From assembly GCA_963978895.1 (NCBI GenBank), contig OZ022243.1, positions 3,136,021 through 3,200,020 of the forward strand: 64,000 nucleotides of DNA, read 5' to 3'. The stretch comes from Erpobdella octoculata (taxonomy: Eukaryota > Annelida > Clitellata > Hirudinida > Erpobdellidae). The position numbers were made by a program, and so were the translations under genes. Under the pieces are notes generated by a model. It worked only from the letters and a program-made list of their open reading frames with translations, made no database searches and was not told the origin of the DNA. The first letter of the stretch is position 1; each line of letters starts with the position of its first letter. This document shows positions 1-12,895 of this stretch, piece after piece.

Positions 1-2068
1 AATGTTAAATAAATTCGAAAATTTAAAATTAATTATTTTAAATAATTTCATTATAGATTTTATTAACAAATAATAAACAAACTATTACCAATAAGTAGTT
101 CAGCTATAATATTAAACGCTACAAACAGGTCGACAATATAGTTGACCATTTTTTTATAAAGTAACCACGATGGGTTAAAAATAATTCTCCGATGGTTGAA
201 GTCCTGCTTATTATTGCAAAAATGTCAGGGATGAACACTGAGCAAAAGAACACGTGATATTAAATCCGTGCAGTCCTGACAGCTCCTGTCGCAGCTGATA
301 ACTGACTTGACAATGCTAGGTGTTAGGTCATTTATTCAACTTATTTGATTCTAGGAAAAAACATGGTTTTACCATTTTTAAAATAAAGTTTTAAACCCGA
401 ATTTTGATCATATTGGTAGGACTAAGCTGGAGAAAATTTAAACAGGTACTCTTTTGAAGGAAGAGTTTAAAATATTGAAAGTATCAACACCAATCACTTC
501 ACCTTATTATTGTTGGCGTTCAACAAGCTTGGTTCTTGCACATGCGCAGACCGACTATATACCGATGTCCAACTATATACCGATGTCGATAAAGATGACG
601 TTGACGATGACGTTGACGTTGAGGTCGATAATGATGACGGCTGTAGAAAATTGAGTCAGAAAGAAATAATTATAGAGTTATTGACCATTTCTTTTGTGCC
701 GCCATGCTATAAACGAAAACAAGGTTAATTGTGGGCCAGTGCGAAGTGGATAATTTTAGATGCTCATATTTCTTGTTTTATCTCTTGTTTTCTTCTTTCT
801 TTTTGCCCGGATGTTCAATTTTGCGGCATTTTAAACTGGGAGTAAATGAAAAGAGGAAGTAAAAATGTTTCGAGTTTGTGAAGAATGGGTATATATCGGA
901 TTATACATACGCTCTATAAATAAATGTTAAAATTGTTTATTTAAATTAAACGCGAACATTATGATTTTATTTTTTGAGAACTCATTTGTCAATGCGGAAT
1001 TATAGTTATTAATGACTAGTATTAGATTTTGAAAGATAGCCACTACGATTTAAATTTTTTTTATTGTTGCATCAAATATCATTATATGCATAAAAAAAAC
1101 AAACAAAAAAATAAGAAAAAATGGAGAGAAAAAGGAAGAAATAGAAACGCACAACACAAAGTCCCTTAGGGAAAATTAAATAAAAGATTTAATTACGTCG
1201 CCGAAAAACCACTCAAATAAAATCAACAATAAAAAAATATAAAAAATAACTTTCCTGAAACAACGATTTTGCTAAGAAAACAAGTAAAGGAAAAAACGAG
1301 TTTTTTATTACAAACCTTAATTTCAAATACACTCGATTTAGAAATACGAAAGATGATCAAATAAAGTTGTTTTTTTAAATTGAATTATGTATTGTCATCC
1401 AATATAAAGGGCAGCTAATTTTTAAAAACTTTTTCAAAATCTTCTCCAAAAACTATGTAGGTAGCTGCTTGTTTTCCAAAATAAATTTTTTTCGCTAAAT
1501 CATTAGGGGGCAATTGCCCCCCTGTGCCCCGCAAACGACGCTTCTGTCCCCGGTTATCTGCTATTTTAGTATTTTTTGAAGATAAAGTTAACATTAAAAC
1601 GATTAATTTTTGGATTTTATGAACCTTTTAACATATTGCCCTCATGGTTTGCTAAAATGACTTCTTGGAGAAATGTTATAATATTTTATGACTTGAAATG
1701 ACTTCTAGGGTTTGGTCAGCTTAAACATCCAGTCGTTAGTCGAAAAACTTGAGTTACTTATTATGTATCTACTTAATAATGTCATATAGCCTCGCTCACT
1801 CACTCATTGGGTCTGGAACGCCGACTAATGTGGTTTAACAAAGTGCCAATATTAATGCAATCATAACCAGACGTGCAAACGCACATACACATAACTAAAC
1901 AAGCTGTCTAGCAATGGTTTTTTACATTTAAAATATTTAATCCCAAGCCGATCCTATTTTTCTTCATAAGGCATCGTATTCACACGATAAACATGTGTGG
2001 GAAAGCTTACCTGTTGATGATTGGTTAGATTCGAGGAGACAGCGTGGGTGTTATTTGATTATTTTATA
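1..2068. other. AT-rich intergenic DNA, no gene recognised
   Basis: I see no convincing coding exon. Visible items are a short GAC/GTT-rich stretch near 590-640 that makes small acidic frames, a copy of a dispersed repeat at about 1275-1415 (related to copies near 10.8, 11.3 and 33.7 kb), and a GC-rich palindromic patch at 1507-1550 of the kind found at transposon ends. Confidence 0.6.
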
Positions 2069-2099
2069 ACTAGTGGTTTTGCCCGTCCCATGGACGGAT
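2069..2099 (-). mobile_element. Possible Helitron 3' terminus
   Basis: Read on the minus strand, there is a perfect 6-bp stem (CCGTCC/GGACGG, plus positions 83-88 and 92-97 of the 2000s) with a 3-base loop. About ten bases later comes CTAG, followed by T. A hairpin just before CTRR and insertion next to T is the Helitron 3' signature. No Helitron protein or 5' end was identified, so this would be a non-autonomous or truncated copy. Confidence 0.35.
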
Positions 2100-2157
2100 G
2101 TTTTAAAATTAAGATGAACTTTAGATACATTTTTTTGATTAATATAATTTGATTAAT

Positions 2158-2450
<293 letters not shown>

Positions 2451-3975
2451 ATAACATTACAATGAAAAAATTGTTTTATCATTTGTATGCATTCTAAAAC
2501 AAATGAAAAGAAAAAAAATAGATTAAAATATTAATAATTTTTTATATTTTGAATTAATTTAAGTAAAGTAAATATTTTTTAATTTATTTAACTATATAAA
2601 AATATATAAAAAATGTGTTTATATAATTATTAATATATATAAATTAATTTTCCATAGATAGCAGATCGTCACACAAAAACGTCTTACACAGACATCTTAC
2701 ACAGACGTCTTACACAGACATGGGCTATTATACATATATTAGTTGTGTAGCCTAGATTTTTCATAAAAGACAGGCGCTTACCATCGATGAAATTCTTTTA
2801 TTACGGTACTTTTGTAGGAACGGTCGAACACCTTCACCGTGGAGAAACTTTATGAGGGTTCACCAACCATGGGTTTCTTCTGTCGGATGGAAAATACCAG
2901 AAATGGACATGGTGCCCAGTGTGCTGAACAATCAGACCCTCAAGAGTTACATATTCAACTTGGACAAACACAAGGGACGAAGGCATACTGGAAGAACAAA
3001 CAATGAAAACAAGATTTGCACCTGCAAAGTCATGAATAAGAATTAATATAAATTTATAAACATACTTTTTTATTAGACATAATATGTACTGAATTTTATC
3101 GCTGCCCGCCGTCTGTTACGTATTTAGATGCACCAGTTTAACGTTTGTGCCGGTTTCAAATTTTTTTTGGTAACATTCCTTATTTTTTCATAAGTGGCAT
3201 TTAACTAGGATGTCAACAGATAAAAAGAATCCCTTCCAATGTCGCAATATTTTTAAATCATGAAGCACTGTGGAATGTGCTCTTCCAGAACAAGTCCTAA
3301 TTATTAACAAATTAAAAATTGATTGGGGTTAATTATTCTTTTGCTCTGACTCAAAAATAGCGTTTTGAAACCTTGTAAAACTAGAAAAAAAATGGGTAAC
3401 CGTTCACATTAATGGCAGCCCCTTTATTTCTGCTTAAATAAATTAATATTAATTAATTTTTCTGCTTAAAGATACGAAATAAATTGGCCAGGCATGAAAA
3501 CCTATCCATCCGAACTTAATAAAACTAAACTAAAATCTAGTGTGCCCACTTAGTCCTGATTTCACATATATATAGACAAGCTAGTTTGTGTTGTTTGGGT
3601 GCCTGTAATCTTTTATAATGATTCGTTCGACTTAGCGATACGTGTTAACCGAAAAATGCTTATTTATCGAAACGTTCCAAGAGTCCATTGTATTTTCATG
3701 CTTGTTTTATTTTCTGATATAAAAACATTGCCATAGAATTGGATAAAAATATAATGATATAATGTATTAAAAAAATATCTGACAAACAGTCGTATAAATA
3801 AAGTCGTGGTAAAGACGAAACAATAGAAAGGCTAACAAAATAAAGTTTACACAAAATAAATGTTGCTTCAATAGATGAGACATAAAAACAAATATAAACA
3901 AATAACAATTGAGTCCAATGGAAACATTTGTTCAATACAAAGAGTCACTATCAGAGTGGAAAAAACCAGTGCAGG
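2451..3975. other. Intergenic DNA, no gene recognised
   Basis: It contains a short tandem of a 13-14 base unit around CTTACACAGACGT at about 2680-2720. A 64-codon frame at 2852-3046 resembles nothing I recognise and has no supporting context, so I do not call it a gene. Confidence 0.5.
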
Positions 3976-6900
3976 TCAGGAATGCTTTAATTGGGTCGGG
4001 TTTATCGTGGATTCTTCGAGATTAAGGCTGACGAGAACTCCCGCGGCATCGTTTTTAGACTTTTTAAAGAACTTCTTTTTCAGCCTCTCGCTGAATCTCA
4101 GCTTGTTTGTCTTGTGCTTCTGCGGCAGGGTAGTGACAACACCTCCCTGAACGTCCCGTTCGTTGATGACCGAGTACGTGTGCTCATCGGGCTGGATGCA
4201 GCTGCTCGGCGGCGTCTTCATGTCCATGACGATGTAGCTGCTGATCGGATCCGTGTCTGCCGAAGATAAACTCGACTGCATTTTCAGCAGCTTTTTGAGC
4301 CTCGGCTTAGGCTTAGGCTTGGCACTGGAATTTGATTCGCAGTTAGAAAGCGGCTTGATATTGCAGACGCCAAACGTCAACGAATCTAAGAGCATTACGA
4401 AACTTCTGTCACTAGAAATGACTTTTTTCGCTTCCTCGTTCAAAGCTGCCGAATTCGTCCCGTAGAAGTTTCGCAAAAGAGCCGCAACCAGAACGCACGA
4501 CTTGAAGCCGCACAGTCGAGATTCCAGTTTCGTCAGAAGCTTTCCGTTGGCGTCGTAAACCGAAACCGCCTCGCCCGAAGCAGACGACACGTAAGCACGA
4601 CCGTTTCGGTCAAACACGAATCCGGATAGCTTAAGGTCGCCGGAGCGACTGCTGCCCGTTTCAAGACTAGAATTGATGCTCTGGAGTGGAGAGGTTTCTT
4701 TAGAATAGAAACTCGTACTGCTCAGTCGTAGCCATCGGCCACAGGACGTCTCTGGTGGAATCTGGAAAAGATATCTTCCGACCCTGTCGAAGACAAAAAT
4801 TGAGGAAGATTGCGAGTCGTAGATGAAAACATCATCCGTGACCGGGTTGATCTTGATCGCCCGAGGATGGAGGCAGAAGTCGCTCGAGTTGTTCCCGTGC
4901 TTTGTTCCTGCAATTTGTAATGAAAAGAAATATGTATGTATATTTGTAAATAATTGAATAAAGTTAGATAATTATTTGTTTCATCTTTAAATAAGAATCT
5001 ATGCATAATTAAGTTCTGCAACATTTGATTAAGTAAAGAAAGTGCTGCTTCAACTTGAAACAGCTGAATTCAGCGATGTAATTGAAACTCTCGAACATCT
5101 TTACACTGATACGACAATTGATGAAAGCAACATTTCATAGTTATAAATATTAATTAATTAAAAATTGGTATGAAATAAAAAAAATTAAATCTGATTTATG
5201 GAGCAGAAAATTCGGGTGAAAAATGATCTAGATGCGCAGAATGATGACAACACGTCTGTGACGCTTCTGTGGCTTCAAAAGCGATTTAATTGGAGTTTTT
5301 TGCACAGTTGTTGAAACACAATAGAAAGATAACGAAAAACAGCTGTGGTTATTTAAATTCTTGGCGATGTCGGAACTTGAAAAGAGGATACTTCAAAGAA
5401 GAAGAAGAATGACATTAAATTAGAATAACTGACTGCTTTAAACTTAAATTTAGCCGACATCCTGTCACGACTGTGATTCGATATGAATGAAATAAACCCG
5501 AATATAGTGACACATTAAATGTGACCATATACAGATTATAAAACTATGACAAGAAGAAAAGATAATAAACAGACGCTGGGAATGTTAATATAATTTAAAA
5601 AAGTCATGAGTAAAAAAAAATTAATTATCTTATGAATGTGCGTAAGAAAATCACAAGTAAATCACTTCATGAATCTGATAAAAACTTCATTGACTAACAA
5701 ATATGCAGCACAGAACAAATACATGGACTGCAAAGGACACCCCCCCCCAACCTGAATGATAAAACACCCCCCCCCCAATCCTAAAATGCGTTCATCACCT
5801 CTGGGAAAAGAAAACAGATGATTCCCGTGAACGTCAAACACAAAGGACTTCCTGTGAACGACGTCTGACACGAAGATCTGGTTGTGGGAGTTGACAGCAA
5901 TGCCAGAGATGTCCAGAAGGTAGCTTGCCCCGAAGGTCAGTAGGACGTGACCCGATCTCTTGATGATTCTCAGGCAATTCCTAAGTAGGAAGAAAATTAT
6001 AAACTCGTCGGTTGATCAATAAATCGATCGATGAAAAATATATATTTAAGAAAATAAATGGTTTTCTTAATTATTGTTATCGCTATTAGTTTAACAAGGG
6101 CGCATGAATTAATGACGGACAATTATTATTATTGCGTTCACACGAGTAAAGACAGAATTTATAAGAAAAAAAAAACTTCGCAGGATGCGTATTTCGTGAA
6201 GGGGATGTTATATTTAAATACGAAAACGAATATGTGTACATTCAAGTTTTAAATAAACACCACTGTCTAAAATATCGACCGCTAATTAGTGTAACAACAA
6301 TTTTATCCATTGGAGGAATGCAGCAATATACAAATGAAAATAACAGGCCATTGATTATCACCATTTTGGTGTATAGTTCAGTTTTGGTACAATTGGTATC
6401 GGACAAATAGCAATACAAAATTTCTTACACAGTTTTGTCACTGTCTAAGATATTGCGATATTTGTCGTGGCACACGATTTATGACAATTGTTAACAACCC
6501 CAGTACCATTCATAAGTACGTGATCCAAATACTCTCACATTTCTCTTAATATGAATCATGCAAGCATCCACAATAACGATTTGTTAGTTCTATGATTAAT
6601 TATAGGCTACAATTAATGTATATATATATATAAGTACAGCAGAGAAGAGTTTTGCAAAACCTCAGCAATTATCATGCTCCTATCCAAGACCCAAGGTACT
6701 TTAAAACCAAGAAAATATAGGAGGGACCAAGGCTAAATCTTAATCTCAGAATCTTAACTGTATCAATGATAGCCACAAATATCATAAGCACCTCTGTGAT
6801 GGCCCTGCTATGAAGAGGCGCTATACAAATGTTCTATATATTACATTACATTCATTGGATGATCAATCATATTTAAAGGACCCAAATTGATTCAGTACTG

Positions 6901-9900
6901 CTGTCTTGTCATCACAGTATCTCAAAGATTGTATAAGCTTTGAACATTCAACATCCGAGTATTGTCTAAAGACAGTAATTGTTTCACAAAACCAAATTCT
7001 ATTTCTACCCAACAAATTTTATCAATAAAAGTCATGTCATTGCAGCTCATTAGCATCTTGAAGCTATTAAACAACAATTAAAAAAAACAAACTTTCGCTT
7101 TCTTAATCATACATCCTATTAAAATGAGAAAACCTGAAAATTAAGAAAGAAAAAACCAGATGGGAAATTTGAGCAAATGAGGAGACTTTCATAAAGTGCA
7201 AGGATGATGCAAAAACACGATAAAATATTTTTATACGTCGACGTTCTAAGTCAGAACTCAGCAACTAAAATTGTCCTCAGAAATGGCCAGAGAAAGAAAA
7301 TTAAAACCACAGAGATTTGCAGGTAATGATCTGCATATAATATAAACATTGTAGTGCATCGTTGGATCTAAGTCAGCAAAGATCTTGTGCACTCATAACA
7401 ATTACTATAGCTAAAGGTTATGAAGGACATACAAGGTGCTGCTAACATCTGTCATACACACAACCTCAATGTCATTAGGCATGGATTATTAAAAAAAAAC
7501 TGAGCCCATGCTAGAATAGCCGCCGTCACATAAAAACTGAAACCGAGATCCCCTAAGCAAGGAGGTCACTCGCAGTTGCTAAAGGGGTAGGCGCCTATAA
7601 ATGGCTGCCTTTGCAAGTACCCTCCCTCTCTCGCCTTGAGCAAGACTTGTCTTGATAAGGCGTATGCTAAATCTCAATAAAAAAAAAAGTTAATAGTCTG
7701 TCGCTCAAACCATTCTACTTGACCGTCACGTTTTAAAAGGCAACTCACCTCGGCTCTTTGTCGGCGATCACGAACGATCCGTCGTCCTCATTTGCGGCGC
7801 CGTTCGTAGAAAGAGCGGAGATGGAAAACGGTCTGTAGACGCCCCTGAGGTTGACGACGTCGAGGGCTACGTTCTCCAGGTCGAGAGTCTTGAGCTTCTT
7901 GTTCTCCGCATCCAGTGCGACGATGCGACCGTCCGGAGTAGTGCAGATGTCGACCACGCTGCAGTCTTCTTCGTCGGAGGTCAGCTGGAGGTTGAGCGAT
8001 ACGGTGGGATTGACGATGCCGCTCCTCTCGGTGTTGTTTACGTCGTCATCGACAACGACCTTGTCCTCCGAGAGGTCGTTTCGGTTCAACGAGTCCTTTT
8101 TCTCGGAACCGGAAACGAATTCGGCACTTTTTAGATCGTTCTCTGCATCTGCCTCGCTGTCCATGCCGGTCGGATGCGTTACGTTTTGTTTGTCAAATAA
8201 TAACGACTTTTCATCGTCAGCTAGACTCAATTCGATGTTGTTCGTCTTATCCGAGACTGGTGGTGCATCTAATTCACTGTTTCCTAGTTTTGATTGACAG
8301 CTGTTCGGCGGCTTATCTGCTTCAGCGTAGAGTTTATCGCTATTTGATGTCTCGGTTTTAATAGGAGCGATTTGAGAATCACAGAAGTAATTATCTTCTT
8401 TGAACGACAGATTTCTAGCAGCTAAGTTCCGATTGCGATCTCGACAGCTGAAGTCTAATTCTGAATGTTTATAATTTATTCTCCCAAGTAAGGAAGAAAC
8501 CTCTTCCGATTTTACGGGTCTGCCTCCGAAGCTGACTTCCAAAAGTCCTTTTCCCTCTGCCGGTACGAACTGATTGAGAACAGAAAACTGGTTGATAATG
8601 AGGTTGAAAATCTCAGACCGGTCGATGATCGAATCGTTATGCTTGAGCAAGATCTCAGAGATTCCCAAACAACGATTCAGCTTTGCCATATATTCGACCA
8701 TTTCGCAAACGGATTCACGAAGGTCAAGAACTTCTAAGAAAATCATCTTTTCCAACTCGTCGACTTTGTCTTTAAAAACCTTTTCGATTTCTTCGATGAG
8801 CAGCTTTTTCTGTCGAAACAAGGAGTCGATCACTTCACGCTTGGTCTCATTCATGGACACCACGTGCAAATTGAAAGCTTCGACCTTTCTCTCCAGGTGG
8901 CGACACTTAGCGGCGTTAACGTCGACGAGCGATCTGACCAGATCTTCGTGTCTGACCGTCAAGAAACTCAAATTCTCGCAGAAATGGTCGAGATGGAACG
9001 CGGTCGAGCACTCCAGACAAAGGCTCTTTCCGCAGCGAGCGCAGTACTTTACTTTATCGGCACGGCAGGAGCAGAACGGCGGTACGCATTCGACCCGAGA
9101 AGAGTCACCGCTGCTCAGGAGAGAATTTGCGACTTCCTCAATTCTATCGCTTTGCTGCTTAATGGCAGAACTCGTACTGGAGAGGAAGATGGAAAAATCG
9201 ACGACCGTTTCTCCGTGACATGAGATGGCGAACATCTGGTGGCATTCTGGACATGGAAAACATTCAAAGGAGTCTCCATTGATCGGAAAGCTCGTTCTTT
9301 TATTCGGATTATTTCCCTCACCAGCAGACTGTTGCGACCTGACAGGATCTTGACTGTTCGCTTCCTTATTTATGTTTCTTATCACAGCGTTTCTTTTCAA
9401 ACGAGTCAAAGTTTTTCCTCTGGCATTAAAAAATGACTTCGACGGATTTTCAGGACTCTCAGCGGCCGATTTTAAAGTTTCAACGTTATCGAAAATTTCG
9501 CTTTCCATCGAATCACGCAGGCTGGACAACTTCACGCTGTTTCGGTTCACTTCCTCGTAAATGTTGTCGTCATCTTGCAGTGCAGCAGGAGACCTGCAGC
9601 GTTGAACGAATTGGTGGTTGTAGTACGTCTGCCTATTAGCAACTTGGTACTCGGCGTAGCTGTCGTGAGATGTTTTGCAAGACTTTTCATCTGAAGACTT
9701 CCCAGTTCCAGATTCGATGATTTCGTAAAAATCGTCATCTTTTGATACGTGTTTTGATTCGACAGTGTAGTACATGTCATCGTCAAAGAGCTGTGCGACC
9801 GTCGAAAACCTGGAATTCTTTCTTTCATCTTTATTGCCTTGACGAAGACCACCTGAGTCCGGTTCCGCATTACTTTTACTACTTAACGTTTGTCTACTGC

Positions 9901-10057
9901 ATAAATATTGATTGTTATTGATTGAAAATTGAAGCTGCTTGAGATAGTTGACAAGACACTGAGTGCATATCACATGAAGACACGATAAGAAACGCAATTT
10001 TGACAAGTCGTTCGATAAACAAAACTTACAGCAAAAATACTTTTTTAACGATTCCAT
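3976..10057 (-). CDS. RING / B-box / coiled-coil / NHL protein (TRIM-NHL-like E3 ligase)
   Basis: Probable ubiquitin ligase of the TRIM-NHL type. Three coding exons join in phase: 10057-7749, 5980-5799 and 4907-3976 (GT/AG sites; phases 2 then 1), giving 1140 residues. RING ligands are C10xxC13, C26xH28, C31xxC34 and C269xxC272, so a polar, acidic insertion of about 230 residues separates the last metal pair from the rest. A B-box-like Cys/His cluster lies at about residues 324-360, followed by a helical, probably coiled-coil stretch to about 480 and a long acidic linker. From about residue 690 come roughly five NHL-like blades: they end exon 1, fill exon 2 and start exon 3. The tail is basic (KPKPKPRLKK). 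No Ig-filamin domain was seen. In the family, RING recruits E2 and the NHL propeller binds protein or RNA; the function here is inferred. Antisense frames over 7851-9640 are shadows. Confidence 0.85.
5735..5781. repeat. Duplicated poly-C tracts in an intron
   Basis: Two C runs of about 9-10 bases are separated by about 24 bases and lie just downstream (minus-strand sense) of the exon 2 donor of the RING/NHL gene. The pre-mRNA would carry two G tracts next to this splice site. This may be simple slippage. Confidence 0.6.
5981..7748. other. Intron 1 of the RING/NHL gene, with dispersed-repeat remnants
   Basis: No exon seen. At about 6790-6850 a stretch ends in GAGGCGCTATACAAATG and an ATTACATTACA tail. 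This resembles the 3' tail of several SINE families, but assignment is tentative. At 7500-7670 there is a moderately GC-rich block that may be another old insertion. Confidence 0.4.
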
Positions 10058-10789
10058 TTCTTTTTTTTATTTAGACAATAATAAAACCCAGCTAAATGGC
10101 CTAGCAAACCAATAACAAACATTCAGTCATTTTATAATTAAAAGATGGATTAATAATTAGTAGTAGAGTAGGCTGAATATTTTACAAAAAAGACTTAGAA
10201 AGACTAGATGATCGGTAAACGGTTATCTCTGACCGACTTCATTTTACATATAATAGACTTATTAGTACCTCGAACACTCATCTCGTCGCCAGCATTCAAA
10301 AAAAGCTCCCGACTAGCGGCAGCTCAATGTTTATATTGTGATACCTGGTCGATTACCATAACAAATAATAGAACGCGTAGGAGGTAATAATTACGTCAAA
10401 AATTAACACAATATAATAATTAAAATAACAAAGTAGTTTGCTATTTGAAAATATACATAAAAATTTTCAATAGTTTTTCAACAACGATAAAAGTCTACTT
10501 AAGCATATAAGCTTAAACGTTCACTCATAGAATGAACAGGAGCAGACGTTTTTTAACTTTTCTACCGATGACGGCTATCTTTCCAATATCAGACATAGAG
10601 ACCATGGAACTACTACAAGACGGGCATATATATTATAATATAATAGAACACGATATAATATAATAATATGTTAAAATCTATAATTTTAACAGCGAAAGGG
10701 AAACTGAGTCAATTTAGAAAGTTTTTTTTTCAATTCAATTCATTTTATTCGAACAACAAGTAGTTCATGATGATTACATTAAAACAATT

Positions 10790-10997
10790 AGAAACAAGTA
10801 AAGGAAAAAACGAGTTGTTTAACACAAACCTTAATTTCAAATACTTTCGATTTAAAATACGAAAGATGTTCAAATTAAGTTTTTTTTAACTGAATTATGT
10901 ATTGTGATCCAATATAAAGCTATGCTGAAAGTTTCAACTTCCTAGCTAGTCAAAAAGTTGGTTAAATTTTACTTGCAAGATTTGCGTTCAGAGAAAG

Positions 10998-11047
<50 letters not shown>

Positions 11048-11180
11048 ACACACACACAAACACACACATACACACACACAAACAAACACACATACACACA
11101 CATACACACACACACGCACACACACACACACACACGCACACACACACGCACACATACACACACAAACAGAGATTGTAACC
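10790..11180 (+). repeat. Dispersed repeat with (CA)n core, plus-strand copy
   Basis: Begins around AACAAGTAAAGGAAAAAACG, contains TTTTACTTGCAAGATTTGCG, then about 165 bases of CA repeat (10999-11164), and ends in ATTGTAACCTAAATAAA. The same order of blocks occurs at 33718-33935, and the 5' part at 1275-1415. It is probably a non-autonomous element whose microsatellite is part of the unit. Confidence 0.7.
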
Positions 11181-11249
11181 TAAATAAAAGTTTGTAAAAT
11201 ATAAAACAATATAGAAAAAAAGCAATGAAATACAAAAAAAGTGTTCAAT

Positions 11250-11440
11250 CACATCCACAAATGTTTTAAAAAACTTTTATTTAGGTTAAAATCTGTGTGT
11301 GTGTGTGTGTGTGTGTTTTTCTCTGTACGCAAATCTTGCAAGTAAAATTTAACCAGGTTTTTGAAACTGAAACTTTCAGCATAGCTTTACATTGGATGAC
11401 AATACATGATTAAATTAAAGAAAAACAAAATTTGTGTTGA
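11250..11440 (-). repeat. Same dispersed repeat, inverted copy
   Basis: The minus strand of this block matches the 10790-11180 unit: the (TG)n tract at 11293-11316 and the TTGCAAGTAAAATTTAACC segment are reverse complements of it. The two copies are tail to tail about 70 bases apart and share inverted AACCTAAATAAAAG ends. Confidence 0.7.
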
Positions 11441-11863
11441 AAAATTTGATTTTCCTTTAATTGTTGATATTAAAAAACAAGTAAACAATATAAAAACTAA
11501 ATTTCTTAACCAAATGCTTTTATGTTATTGAAAATAAAATTTTAAAATAATTGTTTTTACATTTTTAATTTTTTTTTTCTTGCAAAACTAATTATTGAAT
11601 ATTGCATTGCCATTAAGCAAGTGCATGTATGCAAAATTTGAAAAAAATCTTTCTTCATGAAGTAGCTCAAAAATTGATTGAAAAAAAAGAAAACAGAGAT
11701 TCAAAGTCAATAAAAACATTATAATTATAAAGATTGGTTGTTTACAAAAATTGACTTTTTTTGCTCAAATAATTTTTAAAATTAATTTTTATTTAGTTTA
11801 AAAGTTGATGTTAGTCGAAATTCACATCATTTGAACGATTTTAACCAATTTATTTAATTTAAC

Positions 11864-12022
11864 TCCGCCTTGCTAATTGCGAGCCAGTCCCAAGCCTGGA
11901 GAAAGGAGGAGGGAAAAGTAAAAAGGATCGAATTCTGATTCACGACAGGAAGTACTTAAGTGCTTCTTACATACAGCCATTAGAGTCTTAAAACACCTGG
12001 TGTAAAGGACTATAAACTATTA
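11864..12022 (+). repeat. Dispersed repeat shared with 42770-42835
   Basis: The first 57 bases, from AACTCCGCCTTGC through CCCAAGCCTGGAGAAAGG, match the reverse complement of 42779-42835. A later piece, GGTGTAAAGGACTATAAACT, recurs near 23231-23256. The family is unknown to me. Confidence 0.6.
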
Positions 12023-12570
12023 TATAAAAAAATGTATTTAATTTCAGATGCTACTAAGGAGTACATCTTTCTAGACGGTAGACACGAAATAAATATTTTT
12101 GTCAAATAAATAATATAATCTCTTTTTTTTCTACTTTATTCTTAATTTCTTATCTTGTTAGCATGATATATTTGTATCATAGTCGTTCATGCTGTTATTG
12201 TTTTGTAAGTAAAAGTAAAAACCTCATCCTTTTATTTTTGTTGCTATGGTTAGTATTATTCAGCCCAAAATTCTACATTAATTTACATGTCCACTCTCTT
12301 GCATATTTCACCACTTTTTGATGATAGAGTCGCAATTTATAAGCAAATTAATCGTATAAAAGTTTCAATTAATTGATCATCATCATCAATGTCTGACGTG
12401 CATACAATAAAGGTTCTGCCTACACGTTGAAATTTCAACAATTTTTCATCTCCTTCAATAGCACTAAAATGTTTTTACAATTCAGGAATAAACTATCAAT
12501 CGACTCAGCAGATGACAATAATTTTCAATTGAATACTTGATGAGAGGATAACTTTGTTTTGCAATGTTGT

Positions 12571-12655
12571 TCGCCGTAAAACACCGCATACGCCGTTAGT
12601 CTTATCTTCTGCAAGTTAGTTGCCAACATTGTAAAGTGGCCGCTGGTCTTTTCAA
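12571..12655 (+). repeat. Dispersed repeat shared with 52085-52160
   Basis: The core CACCGCATACGCCGTTAGTC and its neighbours match the minus strand of 52085-52160 with few differences. There is no coding capacity. Confidence 0.6.
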
Positions 12656-12798
12656 TAAGTGGCACTCAAAAATGAATTTTAATTTTTAACTATCAGTGTA
12701 TCAGTGACGTTAGTGATAGGAAAAATTATAAAATAATGATGCGACTTATAATGTTTTCTAGAATGTAACGAACAAATTACTGTTATAGAAGAAACATG

Positions 12799-12802
<4 letters not shown>

Positions 12803-12893
<91 letters not shown>
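12803..12893. repeat. (GA)n microsatellite
   Basis: About 90 bases of nearly pure AG dinucleotide. Confidence 0.95.

Positions 12894-12895
<2 letters not shown>

Noticed and set aside
2852..3046. A 64-codon frame as a small gene
   Set aside because: No signal peptide, domain, splice context or repeat of it elsewhere in the window.
7500..7680. A tRNA or tRNA-derived SINE head
   Set aside because: I could not find a cloverleaf or convincing A and B boxes in this GC-richer block.
7851..9639. Several antisense frames over the RING/NHL exon 1
   Set aside because: The minus-strand frame has RING and B-box ligands and matches splice phases; the plus-strand frames show no domains and are shadows.
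10958..11258. Thr-His and Cys-Val repeat frames
   Set aside because: They are translations of the CA microsatellite.
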